Assembly (NCBI RefSeq): GCF_044763875.1
Contig: NZ_JBIWGZ010000008.1
Coordinates: forward strand, 117,427 to 181,426
DNA from: Rummeliibacillus sp044763875
GTDB lineage: Bacteria > Bacillota > Bacilli > Bacillales_A > Planococcaceae
Direction of reading: 5' to 3'
DNA length: 64,000 nt
Part shown: positions 54,466 to 63,365 of the stretch, piece after piece
Layout: each line of letters starts with the position of its first letter
Numbering within the stretch: position 1 is the first letter of the stretch
Translations under genes and position numbers: made by a program
The notes under the pieces: model-generated
What the model saw: only the letters and a program-made list of their open reading frames with translations
What the model was told of the DNA's origin: nothing
Databases searched by the model: none

Positions 54466-56675
54466 GGGATAGCTCCTTTCCAAGCTTCTTGGAATTCTGA
54501 AACTGAACCCTCAATTAGGATTTCGCTATTTTCGTCACGAATGATTAATTGCGGATTAGATAACACATTTCCAATTTTAGCTGCATCTTGAACAATTGCT
54601 TCGAATGCATCTGCATTTTCTTTGTTCACTGAAACTAAGAAACGAGATTGAGATTCACTAAATAATGTAGTAACTGCTGAACCGCTTAAAATTACTTCTG
54701 CACCAAATTCAGTTCCAAATGTTGTTTCTGCTAATGCAACTGCAAGGCCACCTTCTGCTAAGTCATGTGCAGATTCAACAAGGCCTTGTTGGATGGCATT
54801 CAATAACGCTTCTTGTCTTGTCGCTTCCACTTCTAAATCAATCTCTGGTGCTAAACCAAAAATACGACCGTTATTTTGTAATTTTTGAAGTTCAGAGCCA
54901 CCAAATTCAGTTTTTGTTTCACCAATCAGGTAGATGAAATCACCTGCTGCTTTTACTTTTTGTGTAGTTGTATGTGCTAAATCTTCGACTAAACCAACCA
55001 TACCGATTGTTGGAGTTGGATAAATTGCAACACCACTGCGTTCATTATAAAGGGATACGTTCCCGCCAATGACTGGTGATTCTAATGCTTCACATGCTGC
55101 TGAAATACCATCTGCTGATTTTTCGATTTGCCAGAAGATTTCTGGTTTCTCTGGATTCCCAAAGTTTAAGCAATCTGTAATAGCTAAAGGTTTACCCCCA
55201 GAACAAACAATGTTACGCGCTGCTTCTGCTACTGCAATTTTCCCACCAACTTCAGGATCTAAATAAATATAGCGAGAGTTACAATCTGTTGTCATTGCAA
55301 GTCCTTTGTTTGTACCTCGAACACGTACAACTGCTGCATCAGATCCTGGTGCTACAACAGTTGATGTACGCACTTGGTAATCATATTGGTCATAAACCCA
55401 CTCTTTTGATGCAATGGTTGATTGTTTCAGAAGTGCGAGTAATGTTTCTTTGTAGTTTTCTACAGTTGGCTCTTCGTTTTTCATTTGTTGGAATTCAGTG
55501 AAGTATGCTGGTACTGCAGATGGTTTGTGATAAACAGGTGCATCTTCAGCTAAAGCATCTGCTGGTACATTTGCTACTACTTCCCCTTTATGAACAAGAC
55601 GAAGCATTTTATCCTCTGTTACTTGCCCAATCGCTACAGCATCTAAACCGTATTTTACAAATAGGTCGATGATTTCTTGTTCATGCCCTTTTTTCACAAC
55701 AATTAGCATACGTTCTTGTGATTCAGAAAGCATCATTTCATAAGGTGTCATGTTTGTTTCACGTTGTGGTACTAAGTCTAAATTCATCTCTATACCGAAA
55801 CCTGCTTTTGAAGCCATTTCCGCTGAAGAAGATGTAAGTCCTGCAGCGCCCATATCTTGAATCCCTACTAGGGAGTCGTATTTTACAAGTTCTAGACAAG
55901 CTTCCAAAAGCAATTTCTCCATGAATGGATCGCCAACTTGGACAGCTGGACGTTTTTCTTCAGAAGATTCACTTAATTCCTCGGAAGCAAATGTTGCACC
56001 ATGAATACCATCTCTACCTGTTTTAGCACCAACATACATAACCGTGTTACCTACACCTGAAGCAATCCCTTTTTGGATGTCTTTATGGTCAATTAAACCT
56101 ACACACATAGCGTTAACTAATGGATTTCCCTCGTAGCATGGATCAAATTGAATTTCTCCACCAACTGTTGGAATACCGATACAGTTACCATAGCCTGCAA
56201 TTCCTGCTACTACTTCTTCAAATAAATATTTGACACGTTTGGATGCATCTAATTCCCCAAAACGTAGGGAGTTTAACATAGCAATAGGACGAGCGCCCAT
56301 TGAAAATACGTCACGAATAATACCGCCTACACCTGTAGCAGCACCTTGATAAGGTTCAATTGCTGAAGGATGGTTGTGTGATTCCATTTTGAAAACAACC
56401 GCTTGCTCATCACCGATATCAACAATCCCTGCTCCTTCACCAGGTCCTTGCAATACGCGAGGCCCCTTTGTTGGGAATTTACGAAGGACAGGCTTTGAGT
56501 TTTTGTAAGAACAGTGTTCGGACCACATTACAGAGAAAAGACCTGTTTCTGTCCAATTTGGTGTACGTCCTAGAATATTCTCTACTAAGGCAAATTCTTC
56601 GTCTGACAAGCCCATTTGTGCGTATAGCTTTTGCTCTTTAATTTGCTCTGTTGTTGGTTCAAGCTTGGTTGACAT
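54441..56675 (-). CDS. purL: FGAM synthase large subunit
   Basis: Step four, with PurQ and PurS: FGAR to FGAM. 744 residues, the small PurL form of Gram-positive bacteria. Visible are MWSEHCSYKNSKPVL near 50 (catalytic His), VVFKMESHNHPSAIEPYQGA near 90, LLEACLELVKYDSLVGIQDM near 215 and ESAHDLAEGGLAVALAETTF near 615. I start at ATG 56675 (GGAGGG upstream). Its start overlaps purQ and its end overlaps purF, the tight packing seen in B. subtilis. Confidence 0.97.
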   Translation of the reverse strand: MSTKLEPTTEQIKEQKLYAQMGLSDEEFALVENILGRTPNWTETGLFSVMWSEHCSYKNSKPVLRKFPTKGPRVLQGPGEGAGIVDIGDEQAVVFKMESHNHPSAIEPYQGAATGVGGIIRDVFSMGARPIAMLNSLRFGELDASKRVKYLFEEVVAGIAGYGNCIGIPTVGGEIQFDPCYEGNPLVNAMCVGLIDHKDIQKGIASGVGNTVMYVGAKTGRDGIHGATFASEELSESSEEKRPAVQVGDPFMEKLLLEACLELVKYDSLVGIQDMGAAGLTSSSAEMASKAGFGIEMNLDLVPQRETNMTPYEMMLSESQERMLIVVKKGHEQEIIDLFVKYGLDAVAIGQVTEDKMLRLVHKGEVVANVPADALAEDAPVYHKPSAVPAYFTEFQQMKNEEPTVENYKETLLALLKQSTIASKEWVYDQYDYQVRTSTVVAPGSDAAVVRVRGTNKGLAMTTDCNSRYIYLDPEVGGKIAVAEAARNIVCSGGKPLAITDCLNFGNPEKPEIFWQIEKSADGISAACEALESPVIGGNVSLYNERSGVAIYPTPTIGMVGLVEDLAHTTTQKVKAAGDFIYLIGETKTEFGGSELQKLQNNGRIFGLAPEIDLEVEATRQEALLNAIQQGLVESAHDLAEGGLAVALAETTFGTEFGAEVILSGSAVTTLFSESQSRFLVSVNKENADAFEAIVQDAAKIGNVLSNPQLIIRDENSEILIEGSVSEFQEAWKGAIPCLVKSEV

Positions 56676-57345
56676 ATGATTCCCTCCACTGTTTGACAAT
56701 TGATTTGAATAAGGCAAGGCCATCTGCGCCACCGATTAATTCATTCACTGCGCGTTCTGGATGAGGCATCATACCAAGAACATTCCCTTTTTCGTTGATA
56801 ATACCAGCAATGTTTTCTAAACTACCGTTCGGATTTTCACTTGCATACGTAAAAACAATTTGGTTGTTGTCTTTTAGTTGTTGCAAAGTTACTTCGTCAC
56901 AATAGTAATTTCCTTCACCGTGTGCAATTGGAATTTGAATAACTTCGTCTAAATCATATTGGTTTGTAAATAATGTATTATTGTTTACTACTTTTAAATC
57001 TACTGTACGGCACATGAATTTAAGATTTTTGTTTCGTAACAAAGCTCCAGGAAGTAACCCTGCTTCTGTTAAAATCTGAAATCCATTACATACCCCAAGT
57101 ACTGGCTTACCAGCTTCTGCAGCTTTTACGACTTCAGCCATTACATTTGAGAAACGAGCAATTGCACCACAGCGAAGATAATCTCCATAAGAGAACCCCC
57201 CTGGCAATAAAATACCGTCATACCCGCTTAAATCTGTTGCATCATGCCAAACGTATTCTGCTTCTTCTCCGAGTTCGTCTTGAATCGCGTGATACATATC
57301 TAAATCACAGTTCGATCCTGGGAATACGAGTACTGCGAATTTCAT
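56659..57345 (-). CDS. purQ: FGAM synthase glutaminase subunit
   Basis: Provides ammonia from glutamine to PurL. 228 residues, class I glutamine amidotransferase: FAVLVFPGSNCDLDMYHAIQ at the start, GGFSYGDYLRCGAIARFS near 52, and the nucleophile Cys in KPVLGVCNGFQILTEAGLLP near 86, with His and Glu in MMPHPERAV near 200. It starts 2 bases after purS and overlaps purL by 17 bases. Confidence 0.97.
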   Translation of the reverse strand: MKFAVLVFPGSNCDLDMYHAIQDELGEEAEYVWHDATDLSGYDGILLPGGFSYGDYLRCGAIARFSNVMAEVVKAAEAGKPVLGVCNGFQILTEAGLLPGALLRNKNLKFMCRTVDLKVVNNNTLFTNQYDLDEVIQIPIAHGEGNYYCDEVTLQQLKDNNQIVFTYASENPNGSLENIAGIINEKGNVLGMMPHPERAVNELIGGADGLALFKSIVKQWRESYVNQA

Positions 57346-57347
57346 CT

Positions 57348-57596
57348 TTAGTTAGCCTCCTCGACTTCGTAACGGTAATCTTCAATTACTGTATTCGCTA
57401 GTAGTTTTTCACTCATTTCTTTTACAATGCCATCGATGTCTCGTTCAGAAGGATCGATTTGTAATTCTAAATATTTTCCAATGCGAACATCTGCTACTTC
57501 GTTATATCCCATTGTGTGCAGGGATCCTTTTACTGCTGAGCCTTGTGGGTCTAATACGCTTTCGCGAAGTGTTACGTAGATTTTCACTTTTTTCAT
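57348..57596 (-). CDS. purS: FGAM synthase small subunit PurS
   Basis: An 82-residue protein that bridges PurQ and PurL in the Gram-positive FGAM synthase complex. The segment VLDPQGSAVKGSLHTMGYNE (about residues 15-34) is diagnostic, and the length is normal. It overlaps the purC stop by four bases (ATGA). Confidence 0.96.
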   Translation of the reverse strand: MKKVKIYVTLRESVLDPQGSAVKGSLHTMGYNEVADVRIGKYLELQIDPSERDIDGIVKEMSEKLLANTVIEDYRYEVEEAN

Positions 57597-58309
57597 TTAG
57601 AAACTCCTCCTAGACGGGATAATATGATTTCATATACTTCAGTTAAGTCACCAAGATCACGGCGGAATACGTCCTTATCAAGATGTTGCTTTGTTTTTGC
57701 ATCCCACAAACGACATGTATCAGGTGAAATTTCATCTGCTAAAAGCACCTGACCGTTTTCATCACGACCAAATTCTAGTTTAAAATCTACTAATATTACA
57801 TCAATATCATAGAAAAATGGACGTAGAATTTCATTTATCTTCAAACCATTGTCGTAAAGGGCCATCACTTCTTCTTTAGAAGCGATGCCCATTACGTCAA
57901 TATGTTCTTCCGAGATAAACGGGTCTCCAAGGTCATCATTTTTGTAATAAAATTCTACGATTGGACGTTTAAGAGGTGTTCCTTCTTCTATTCCTAATCG
58001 TTTCGCAAGGCTACCAGCTACGATATTACGTACTACCACTTCGATAGGAATAATATCTACTTTTTTGACAAGTTGTTCGTTGTCTGAAATTTTCTCAACG
58101 AAGTGTGAGTCAATACCAGCTGCTTTTAATTTGTCAAAGATCAATGATGTAATGCTGTTATTTAAAACACCTTTACCTGCAATTTCTGCTTTCTTTTCAC
58201 CGTTGAATGCTGTAGCACTATCTTTGTATTCAACAAACAAAATATGTTCATCTTCTGTTGTATACAATTTTTTTGCTTTTCCTTCATACAAAAGTTGACC
58301 TTTTTCCAC
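57593..58309 (-). CDS. purC: SAICAR synthase
   Basis: Adds aspartate to CAIR. 238 residues; LLYEGKAKKLYTTEDEHILF at the start, EVVVRNIVAGSLAKRLGIEE near 92, LVDFKLEFGRDENGQVLLAD near 172 and DEISPDTCRLWD near 192 are typical. The start codon is GTG, with GGGGGAA upstream. It lies 30 bases after purB. Confidence 0.97.
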   Translation of the reverse strand: MEKGQLLYEGKAKKLYTTEDEHILFVEYKDSATAFNGEKKAEIAGKGVLNNSITSLIFDKLKAAGIDSHFVEKISDNEQLVKKVDIIPIEVVVRNIVAGSLAKRLGIEEGTPLKRPIVEFYYKNDDLGDPFISEEHIDVMGIASKEEVMALYDNGLKINEILRPFFYDIDVILVDFKLEFGRDENGQVLLADEISPDTCRLWDAKTKQHLDKDVFRRDLGDLTEVYEIILSRLGGVSK

Positions 58310-58339
58310 TGTTTATTCCCCCGGTTTAGGTTTAGTTAT

Positions 58340-59635
58340 TTAGTTTAATCCTAGACGTTCGAAAATCATGTCCACTTGTTTTAGGTGGTGATGGTAATCG
58401 AAGCAATCATCTAATTCTTCTTTTGAAAGATAAGAAGTAATTTTTTCATCTGCATCGACAAGTTCGCGGAATTGAATTTGTTCATCCCATGCTTTTGCAG
58501 TCAATGGTTGAACAGTATCATATGCTTCCTCACGTACAAGACCCTTGTCGATTAAAGCAAGTAACACACGTTGAGAGTAAATCAAACCAAAAGTGCGTCC
58601 CATGTTACGTTTCATGTTTTCTGGGAAGACTGTTAGGTTTTTCACGATATTGCTAAAACGAGTTAACATATAATTTAAACCGATTGTTGTATCAGGTAGG
58701 ATGATACGCTCTGCGGATGAATGTGAAATATCACGTTCATGCCATAAAGAAACGTTTTCGTATGCAGTTACCATATGACCACGGATAACGCGAGCCATAC
58801 CAACCATATTTTCAGAACCGATTGGATTACGTTTATGAGGCATTGCAGAAGATCCTTTTTGACCTTTTGCAAAGAATTCTTCTACTTCACGAGTTTCAGA
58901 TTTTTGAAGTCCGCGGATTTCAGTTGCAAATTTCTCAATAGAAGTAGCAACCAATGCAAGAGCTGCAATGTATTCTGCATGGCGATCACGTTGCAATGTT
59001 TGTGTAGAAATTGGTGCAGCTTGTAGCCCTAATTTTTCACAAACGTATTGTTCAACAAATGGCTCAATATTTGCGTAAGTACCTACAGCACCAGAAATTT
59101 TTCCTGTTTCAATTGTTTTAGTTGCTGCTTCAAAACGTTCTAGGTTACGTTTCATTTCTTCATACCAAAGGGCAAGTTTTAGACCGAATGTAGTTGGTTC
59201 AGCGTGAACACCATGAGTACGTCCCATCATAACTGTAAATTTATGTTCTTTTGCTTTTTCAGCAATAATATCGATAAAATTACGAATATCTTTTCTTAGG
59301 ATTTCATTTGCTTGTTTTAATTGGTAAGAAAGAGCTGTATCTACAACGTCAGTTGAAGTTAAACCATAATGTACCCATTTACGTTCTTCACCAAGTGATT
59401 CAGATACGGCACGCGTGAATGCTACGACATCGTGACGAGTCTCTTTTTCAATTTCTAAAATACGATCAATATCAAAAGTTGCGTTTTCACGAATCTTCGC
59501 AACATCTTCTTTTGGAATTTCGCCAAGTTCTGACCAAGCTTCACAAGCTAAAATCTCAACTTCTAACCATGCTTGGTATCTGTTTTGTTCTGTCCAAATT
59601 GCGCCCATCTCAGGACGAGTATAACGTGCTATCAT
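58340..59635 (-). CDS. purB: Adenylosuccinate lyase
   Basis: Works twice in purine metabolism: SAICAR to AICAR, and adenylosuccinate to AMP. 431 residues; the superfamily signature GSSAMPHKRNPIGSENM near 262 holds the catalytic Ser, and GRTHGVHAEPTTFGLKLALW near 138 has the catalytic His. AAGGAG precedes the ATG. Third gene of the operon. Confidence 0.97.
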   Translation of the reverse strand: MIARYTRPEMGAIWTEQNRYQAWLEVEILACEAWSELGEIPKEDVAKIRENATFDIDRILEIEKETRHDVVAFTRAVSESLGEERKWVHYGLTSTDVVDTALSYQLKQANEILRKDIRNFIDIIAEKAKEHKFTVMMGRTHGVHAEPTTFGLKLALWYEEMKRNLERFEAATKTIETGKISGAVGTYANIEPFVEQYVCEKLGLQAAPISTQTLQRDRHAEYIAALALVATSIEKFATEIRGLQKSETREVEEFFAKGQKGSSAMPHKRNPIGSENMVGMARVIRGHMVTAYENVSLWHERDISHSSAERIILPDTTIGLNYMLTRFSNIVKNLTVFPENMKRNMGRTFGLIYSQRVLLALIDKGLVREEAYDTVQPLTAKAWDEQIQFRELVDADEKITSYLSKEELDDCFDYHHHLKQVDMIFERLGLN

Positions 59636-59647
59636 TATTGTCTCCTT

Positions 59648-60769
59648 CTATTCTGCCCAGATGGCAGAATCATCAATTTCTCTAATAGTATGATCAAGAT
59701 CATCCGTCATTATTGTAACATGTCCCATCTTCCGATTCTTCTTTGCTTGTTGTTTTCCATAAAGGTGAATAGACCAATCTGGATATTTTAGTAAAGAGTT
59801 CGTAACAGGCATGACATGTTGCCCTAGAATATTCACCATAACAGAAGGGCTCCAAAGTTTGGGCTTACGTAAAGGCCAGCCACAGATTGCTCGAATGTGT
59901 TGATGAAATTGCGAAATGTTACAAGCTTCGATTGAGTAATGACCAGAATTATGAGGTCGCGGAGCTAATTCATTGATCAAAATCGTTCCATCTTTAAGGA
60001 CGAACATTTCAACAGCTAATGTACCGATTAGTTGAAGATGATCTGCAATTCTTTCTGCAGCATCGATGGCTAATACCGCTGTCTTTTCTTCAATTCTTGC
60101 AGGTACAATTGTTTCATGAAGAATATGGTTAACATGAATATTTTCTCCGATTGGTAAACAATATGTTTCGCCTTGCTTATTTCGTTGAACAATAACAGAA
60201 ACTTCTTTTATGAATGGAACAAACGCTTCTGCTACACAAGCCGAATGTTCAAATAATGGTTCTGCTAGTGCTAATTCAGAAGATGAATGAATCGTCTGCT
60301 GACCTTTTCCATCATAACCACCACGAGCTGTTTTTACGATACAAGGATAACCAACTTTTTCAATGTTTTTCACTAATTCATTAAAATTTTGACATGCAAT
60401 GTAATTTGCAACGGGACAGCCTGATTCACTAATGGCCGATTTTTCCTGAATGCGGTCTTGTGTAATCTTGATTAACTCAGCGCCTTGTGGTACATAAGCA
60501 ATTTCTGTTAATTGTTTTAATCCTTCATAATCGATATTTTCAAATTCAAACGTAATGACGTCACTTATTTCTGCTAATTCTTCAAGAGCAGTTTGATCAT
60601 TGTAAGGTGCAACAATTCGAATGTCTGCAACTTGACCACATGGCGAATCCATCGTTGGTTCTAATACAGCAATTTTAAATCCAGCTTCTTTTGCAGCAAG
60701 TGCCATCATACGTCCAAGCTGACCCCCACCAATAATACCAATGGTTTGACCAGGAAAAATCGTTTTCAT
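59648..60769 (-). CDS. purK: N5-carboxyaminoimidazole ribonucleotide synthetase
   Basis: ATP-grasp enzyme that carboxylates AIR at N5. 373 residues; TIGIIGGGQLGRMMALAAKE at the start, VKTARGGYDGKGQ near 143 and NELAPRPHNSGHYSIEACN near 269 are typical. The ATG at 60769 shares its A with the purE TGA stop; an in-frame GTG one codon earlier is less likely. Coupled to purE. Confidence 0.96.
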   Translation of the reverse strand: MKTIFPGQTIGIIGGGQLGRMMALAAKEAGFKIAVLEPTMDSPCGQVADIRIVAPYNDQTALEELAEISDVITFEFENIDYEGLKQLTEIAYVPQGAELIKITQDRIQEKSAISESGCPVANYIACQNFNELVKNIEKVGYPCIVKTARGGYDGKGQQTIHSSSELALAEPLFEHSACVAEAFVPFIKEVSVIVQRNKQGETYCLPIGENIHVNHILHETIVPARIEEKTAVLAIDAAERIADHLQLIGTLAVEMFVLKDGTILINELAPRPHNSGHYSIEACNISQFHQHIRAICGWPLRKPKLWSPSVMVNILGQHVMPVTNSLLKYPDWSIHLYGKQQAKKNRKMGHVTIMTDDLDHTIREIDDSAIWAE

Positions 60770-61257
60770 CACTGTAATTCACCTGTGCTTTCTAAAGCTT
60801 TCATCTTCATCTCTTGTCGTCTTGCTTCTATTTTTTCAGTAATAACTGTATTGGTTGTTGATAATATTTGTGCTGCTAACAATCCTGCGTTAGTCGCTCC
60901 GGCTTTCCCAATCGCCACTGTTGCTACAGGAACACCTCCTGGCATTTGCACGATTGATAATAATGAATCGATTCCATTTAACGCCTTAGATTGAACTGGT
61001 ACGCCAATAACAGGTAATGTAGTTTTGGCTGCTACCATTCCTGGTAAATGAGCTGCACCGCCAGCGCCAGCTATAATGACATGCAGTCCCCTGCTACGAG
61101 CTTCCTGTGCATATTCAAACATCAAGTCAGGTGTACGATGAGCAGAGACTACTTTTTTTTCATATGGAATTTCTAATTCATCTAAAATGTCACAAGCATA
61201 TTTCATAGTTTCCCAATCACTTGAACTTCCCATGATTACGCCAATTTTCGGATTCAT
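60769..61257 (-). CDS. purE: N5-CAIR mutase, catalytic subunit PurE
   Basis: Rearranges N5-CAIR to CAIR. 162 residues; IGVIMGSSSDWETMKYACDI at the start, VVSAHRTPDLMFEYA near 37 and VIIAGAGGAAHLPGMVAAKT near 63 are diagnostic of class I PurE. I start at ATG 61257 because AGGAGG lies 9 bases upstream; a longer frame to 61320 would run into the leader hairpin. It is the first gene of the pur operon. Confidence 0.97.
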   Translation of the reverse strand: MNPKIGVIMGSSSDWETMKYACDILDELEIPYEKKVVSAHRTPDLMFEYAQEARSRGLHVIIAGAGGAAHLPGMVAAKTTLPVIGVPVQSKALNGIDSLLSIVQMPGGVPVATVAIGKAGATNAGLLAAQILSTTNTVITEKIEARRQEMKMKALESTGELQ

Positions 61258-61280
61258 GTATGTAAGCCTCCTATCAATTA

Positions 61281-61343
61281 CGCCTCGGGGTAACTGGTCC
61301 AAATTTTGAATCTCGCTCAAAATTTATGACATCCGCCGGAGGC
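61281..61343 (-). repeat. Hairpin element in the purE leader
   Basis: Ends CGCCTCGG and CCGGAGGC are complementary apart from one or two bases, and the centre holds AAATTTTGA / TCAAAATTT (61301-61309, 61317-61325). Next to it TTTAACTTCT (61344-61353) can pair with AGAAGTTAAA (61383-61392). The element separates the riboswitch terminator from the purE ribosome site. Confidence 0.65.
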
Positions 61344-61402
61344 TTTAACTTCTATCAGCGAGTGTTTATGGCACCTGTTAAAAGAAGTTAAACAAATAAA
61401 AT

Positions 61403-61464
61403 ATCCTCAGATACCCCAATTCACACATTATTACCATGCGCGAAAAGCAGATACCTGAGGATTT
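61403..61464 (-). terminator. Riboswitch terminator of the pur leader
   Basis: On the minus strand ATCCTCAG (near 61462-61455) pairs with CTGAGGAT (near 61410-61403), with further pairs inside, followed by ATTTTATTTGTTT. It lies about 60 bases after the aptamer. Confidence 0.65.
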
Positions 61465-61524
61465 TGAAATGACAGGGCTATGGAAAATAGAATTTCCCCT
61501 GTACATTATTCCTAAAGTTGCTTT

Positions 61525-61591
61525 CCCGCATAGTCCAGCATTTACGGTGCTGGGTAGAGACACTAGAGCCAATCCTCTAGCATATATGGGG
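61525..61591 (-). promoter_or_regulatory. Guanine-type purine riboswitch
   Basis: The aptamer shows all landmarks on the minus strand: P2 CTAGAG/CTCTAG with a GATTGG loop, the conserved TCTCTACC junction, P3 CCAGCA/TGCTGG with loop CCGTAAA, and ACTATG closing on P1 (CCCCAT with ATGCGGG). The base at the specificity position in J3/1 is C (in GGACTATG), which selects guanine or hypoxanthine over adenine. It lies between the promoter and purE. Confidence 0.93.
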
Positions 61592-61612
61592 ATTCGATGT
61601 TTTTCTACTCAC

Positions 61613-61692
61613 ATTTTAACAATAGAAAGAATACAAGTCAACAACAAAATACGAACAATAAAATATGTTAAAAAGTTCATCGTTCGTATTTT
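61613..61692 (-). promoter_or_regulatory. pur promoter with paired PurBoxes (PurR operator)
   Basis: On the minus strand TTGACT (61636-61641) and TAAAAT (61613-61618) are 17 bases apart. Directly upstream, two inverted boxes with ACGAAC cores, AAAATACGAACAATA (61646-61660, read on plus) and its partner ending at 61692, match the AWWWCCGAACWWT PurBox pair that binds PurR in B. subtilis when PRPP is low. The same inverted repeat can also form a hairpin that may end yebG transcripts. Confidence 0.8.
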
Positions 61693-61706
61693 AATCAGAT
61701 TTCGTT

Positions 61707-61895
61707 CTATTCTCCTATTAACATGCCTTTAAATTTGATGATTTGACGAATCGGAACAGGCTCTCCATTCACCATTTGAAACAGGGGTTCCTCTTTTCTA
61801 CCTACTGGCATATAGCCTTCTTTCTTCATTCTTTCCAAACATGCGTCAATTGTTTCGGTTTCTTCTACTTCAAACCATACTTGTTTTTTAGCCAA
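61707..61895 (-). CDS. yebG: NETI-motif protein (YebG)
   Basis: A 62-residue protein, WFEVEETETIDACLERMKKE and then GYMPVGRKEEPLFQ, a member of the small NETI-motif family found just before purE in Bacillales. The function is unknown. The start is TTG, with AAGGAAG 7 bases upstream. Gene order yebG-purE matches B. subtilis. Confidence 0.85.
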   Translation of the reverse strand: MAKKQVWFEVEETETIDACLERMKKEGYMPVGRKEEPLFQMVNGEPVPIRQIIKFKGMLIGE

Positions 61896-61951
61896 AGTGT
61901 CACTTCCTTACATAGGTCTTCTCTTATTATAACTGTTAGGACATCTTTCAT

Positions 61952-62100
61952 TATAAAATGAAACTTCACTCAGTGGGGATTTTCTTCATCCAAATCCAAC
62001 ATTGAGTGTTAGTTGACCCAATCAGCTTTTTATCTCAGTTGATCCTCTACCTATCCTCTTGTCTCCTACCTTAGCCTTACAGTGGGAGCTTAACATTCCG
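61952..62100 (+). repeat. Structured intergenic repeat, copy B
   Basis: Read on the plus strand this spacer shares ordered blocks with the minus strand of 6230-6412: GAAACTTC, TCAGTGGGG, TCCAACATTGAGTGT, CCAATCAGCTTTTTA, CAGTTG, CTACCTAT and TTCCGTTAATG. The GCCACAGGACGTGGC hairpin of copy A is missing, so copy B is shorter or decayed. It lies between yebG and the malic-enzyme gene and would be antisense to both. Confidence 0.6.
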
Positions 62101-62111
62101 TTAATGAGAAA

Positions 62112-62145
62112 TAAAAAAATACACAGGATTCCATATCCTGTGTAT
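62112..62145 (-). terminator. Terminator after the malic-enzyme gene
   Basis: On the minus strand ATACACAGGAT and ATCCTGTGTAT form an 11-bp stem followed by TTTTTTTATTT, 15 bases after the stop codon. Confidence 0.92.
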
Positions 62146-62159
62146 AATTCTATATTCCA

Positions 62160-63365
62160 TTAAATTTCTATTTCTTTTTCTTGTGCTTGGATACGTGCAA
62201 CACCAGTAGATATAGCAGCAAGTCTTACAGCTCTTGCGACAGTATCTGTTACACGTGCATCGAAAATCTCCGGTACAATTCGTCCATCTTTCAAATCTTG
62301 TTCAGTGATAAGAGAAGCAATTGCACTAACTGCAGCTAGTTTCATTTCTTCATTGATATCTGATGCACGTACATCTAATGCTCCTCTAAAAATACCAGGA
62401 AATGCTAGCATATTGTTAATTTGGTTTGGATAATCTGATCTTCCTGTTGCAATTATTCTTACTCCCCACTCATTAGCATGATCATATGAAATCTCTGGAT
62501 TTGGATTAGCTAATGCAAATACAATCGGATTATCATTCATGGACTGAATCATTTGCTTAGTTAAAACATTTGCTACAGACACACCGATAAAAATATCCGC
62601 ACCTGTTAAAGCATCTTCAAGTGAACCTTGTACCCCATCTAAATTACTAAACTTTGCAATGCGCTCTTTCATCGAATTCATACCTATTTTACGATCTTTA
62701 TGAATAATTCCTTTAGTATCACATACAATCATATGTTCAAATCCTAAGTTACGTAATAAGCGCAAAATTGATATTCCAGCTGCACCAGCCCCATTAATAA
62801 CTACTCGTACATTTTTAATATCTTTATTGACAATTTTCAATGCATTTAATATTCCGGCACCAACAACGATTGCCGTTCCATGTTGATCATCATGAAAAAC
62901 AGGTACATTGCATTCTTCCCTAAGACGCTCTTCAATAACAAAGCAACGGGGTGCTGAAATATCTTCTAGATTAATAGCGCCAAAGGTTGGACTAATGGCT
63001 TTCACAGTTTGTATAATTTCTTCTGAATCCTTTGTATCTAAACAAATTGGAAAGGCATCTACATTTGCAAAACGTTTTAATAAAAGTGCTTTCCCCTCCA
63101 TCACCGGTAATGCAGCTTCTGGCCCAATATCTCCTAATCCAAGTACAGCTGTGCCATCCGTTACGACCGCCACTAAATTCCCCTTCATTGTATAGTCATA
63201 AACAGCATTTTGATTTTTTTCAATTTCAATACAAGGCTCTGCAACTCCTGGTGAATAGGCTAAACTCAAATCCTCGATCGATTCTACAGGCAACTTAATC
63301 TGTACATCTAACTTACCATTCAAATTTTTGTGCAAATCTAAAGCTCGTTCTCGTAAACTCTTCAA
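62160..63365 (-). CDS. NAD(P)-dependent malic enzyme
   Basis: Oxidatively decarboxylates malate to pyruvate in the cytosol. At 401 residues it is the short bacterial form, similar in size to YtsJ. Motifs include LSLAYSPGVAEPCIEIEKN near 32, GNLVAVVTDGTAVLGLGDIG near 61 (catalytic Lys nearby), NVPVFHDDQHGTAIVVGAGI near 153 and the Rossmann VVINGAGAAGISILRLL near 188. NAD versus NADP use cannot be read safely. The start is TTG 63365 with AAGGGG about 11 bases upstream. Single gene. Confidence 0.93.
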   Translation of the reverse strand: MKSLRERALDLHKNLNGKLDVQIKLPVESIEDLSLAYSPGVAEPCIEIEKNQNAVYDYTMKGNLVAVVTDGTAVLGLGDIGPEAALPVMEGKALLLKRFANVDAFPICLDTKDSEEIIQTVKAISPTFGAINLEDISAPRCFVIEERLREECNVPVFHDDQHGTAIVVGAGILNALKIVNKDIKNVRVVINGAGAAGISILRLLRNLGFEHMIVCDTKGIIHKDRKIGMNSMKERIAKFSNLDGVQGSLEDALTGADIFIGVSVANVLTKQMIQSMNDNPIVFALANPNPEISYDHANEWGVRIIATGRSDYPNQINNMLAFPGIFRGALDVRASDINEEMKLAAVSAIASLITEQDLKDGRIVPEIFDARVTDTVARAVRLAAISTGVARIQAQEKEIEI

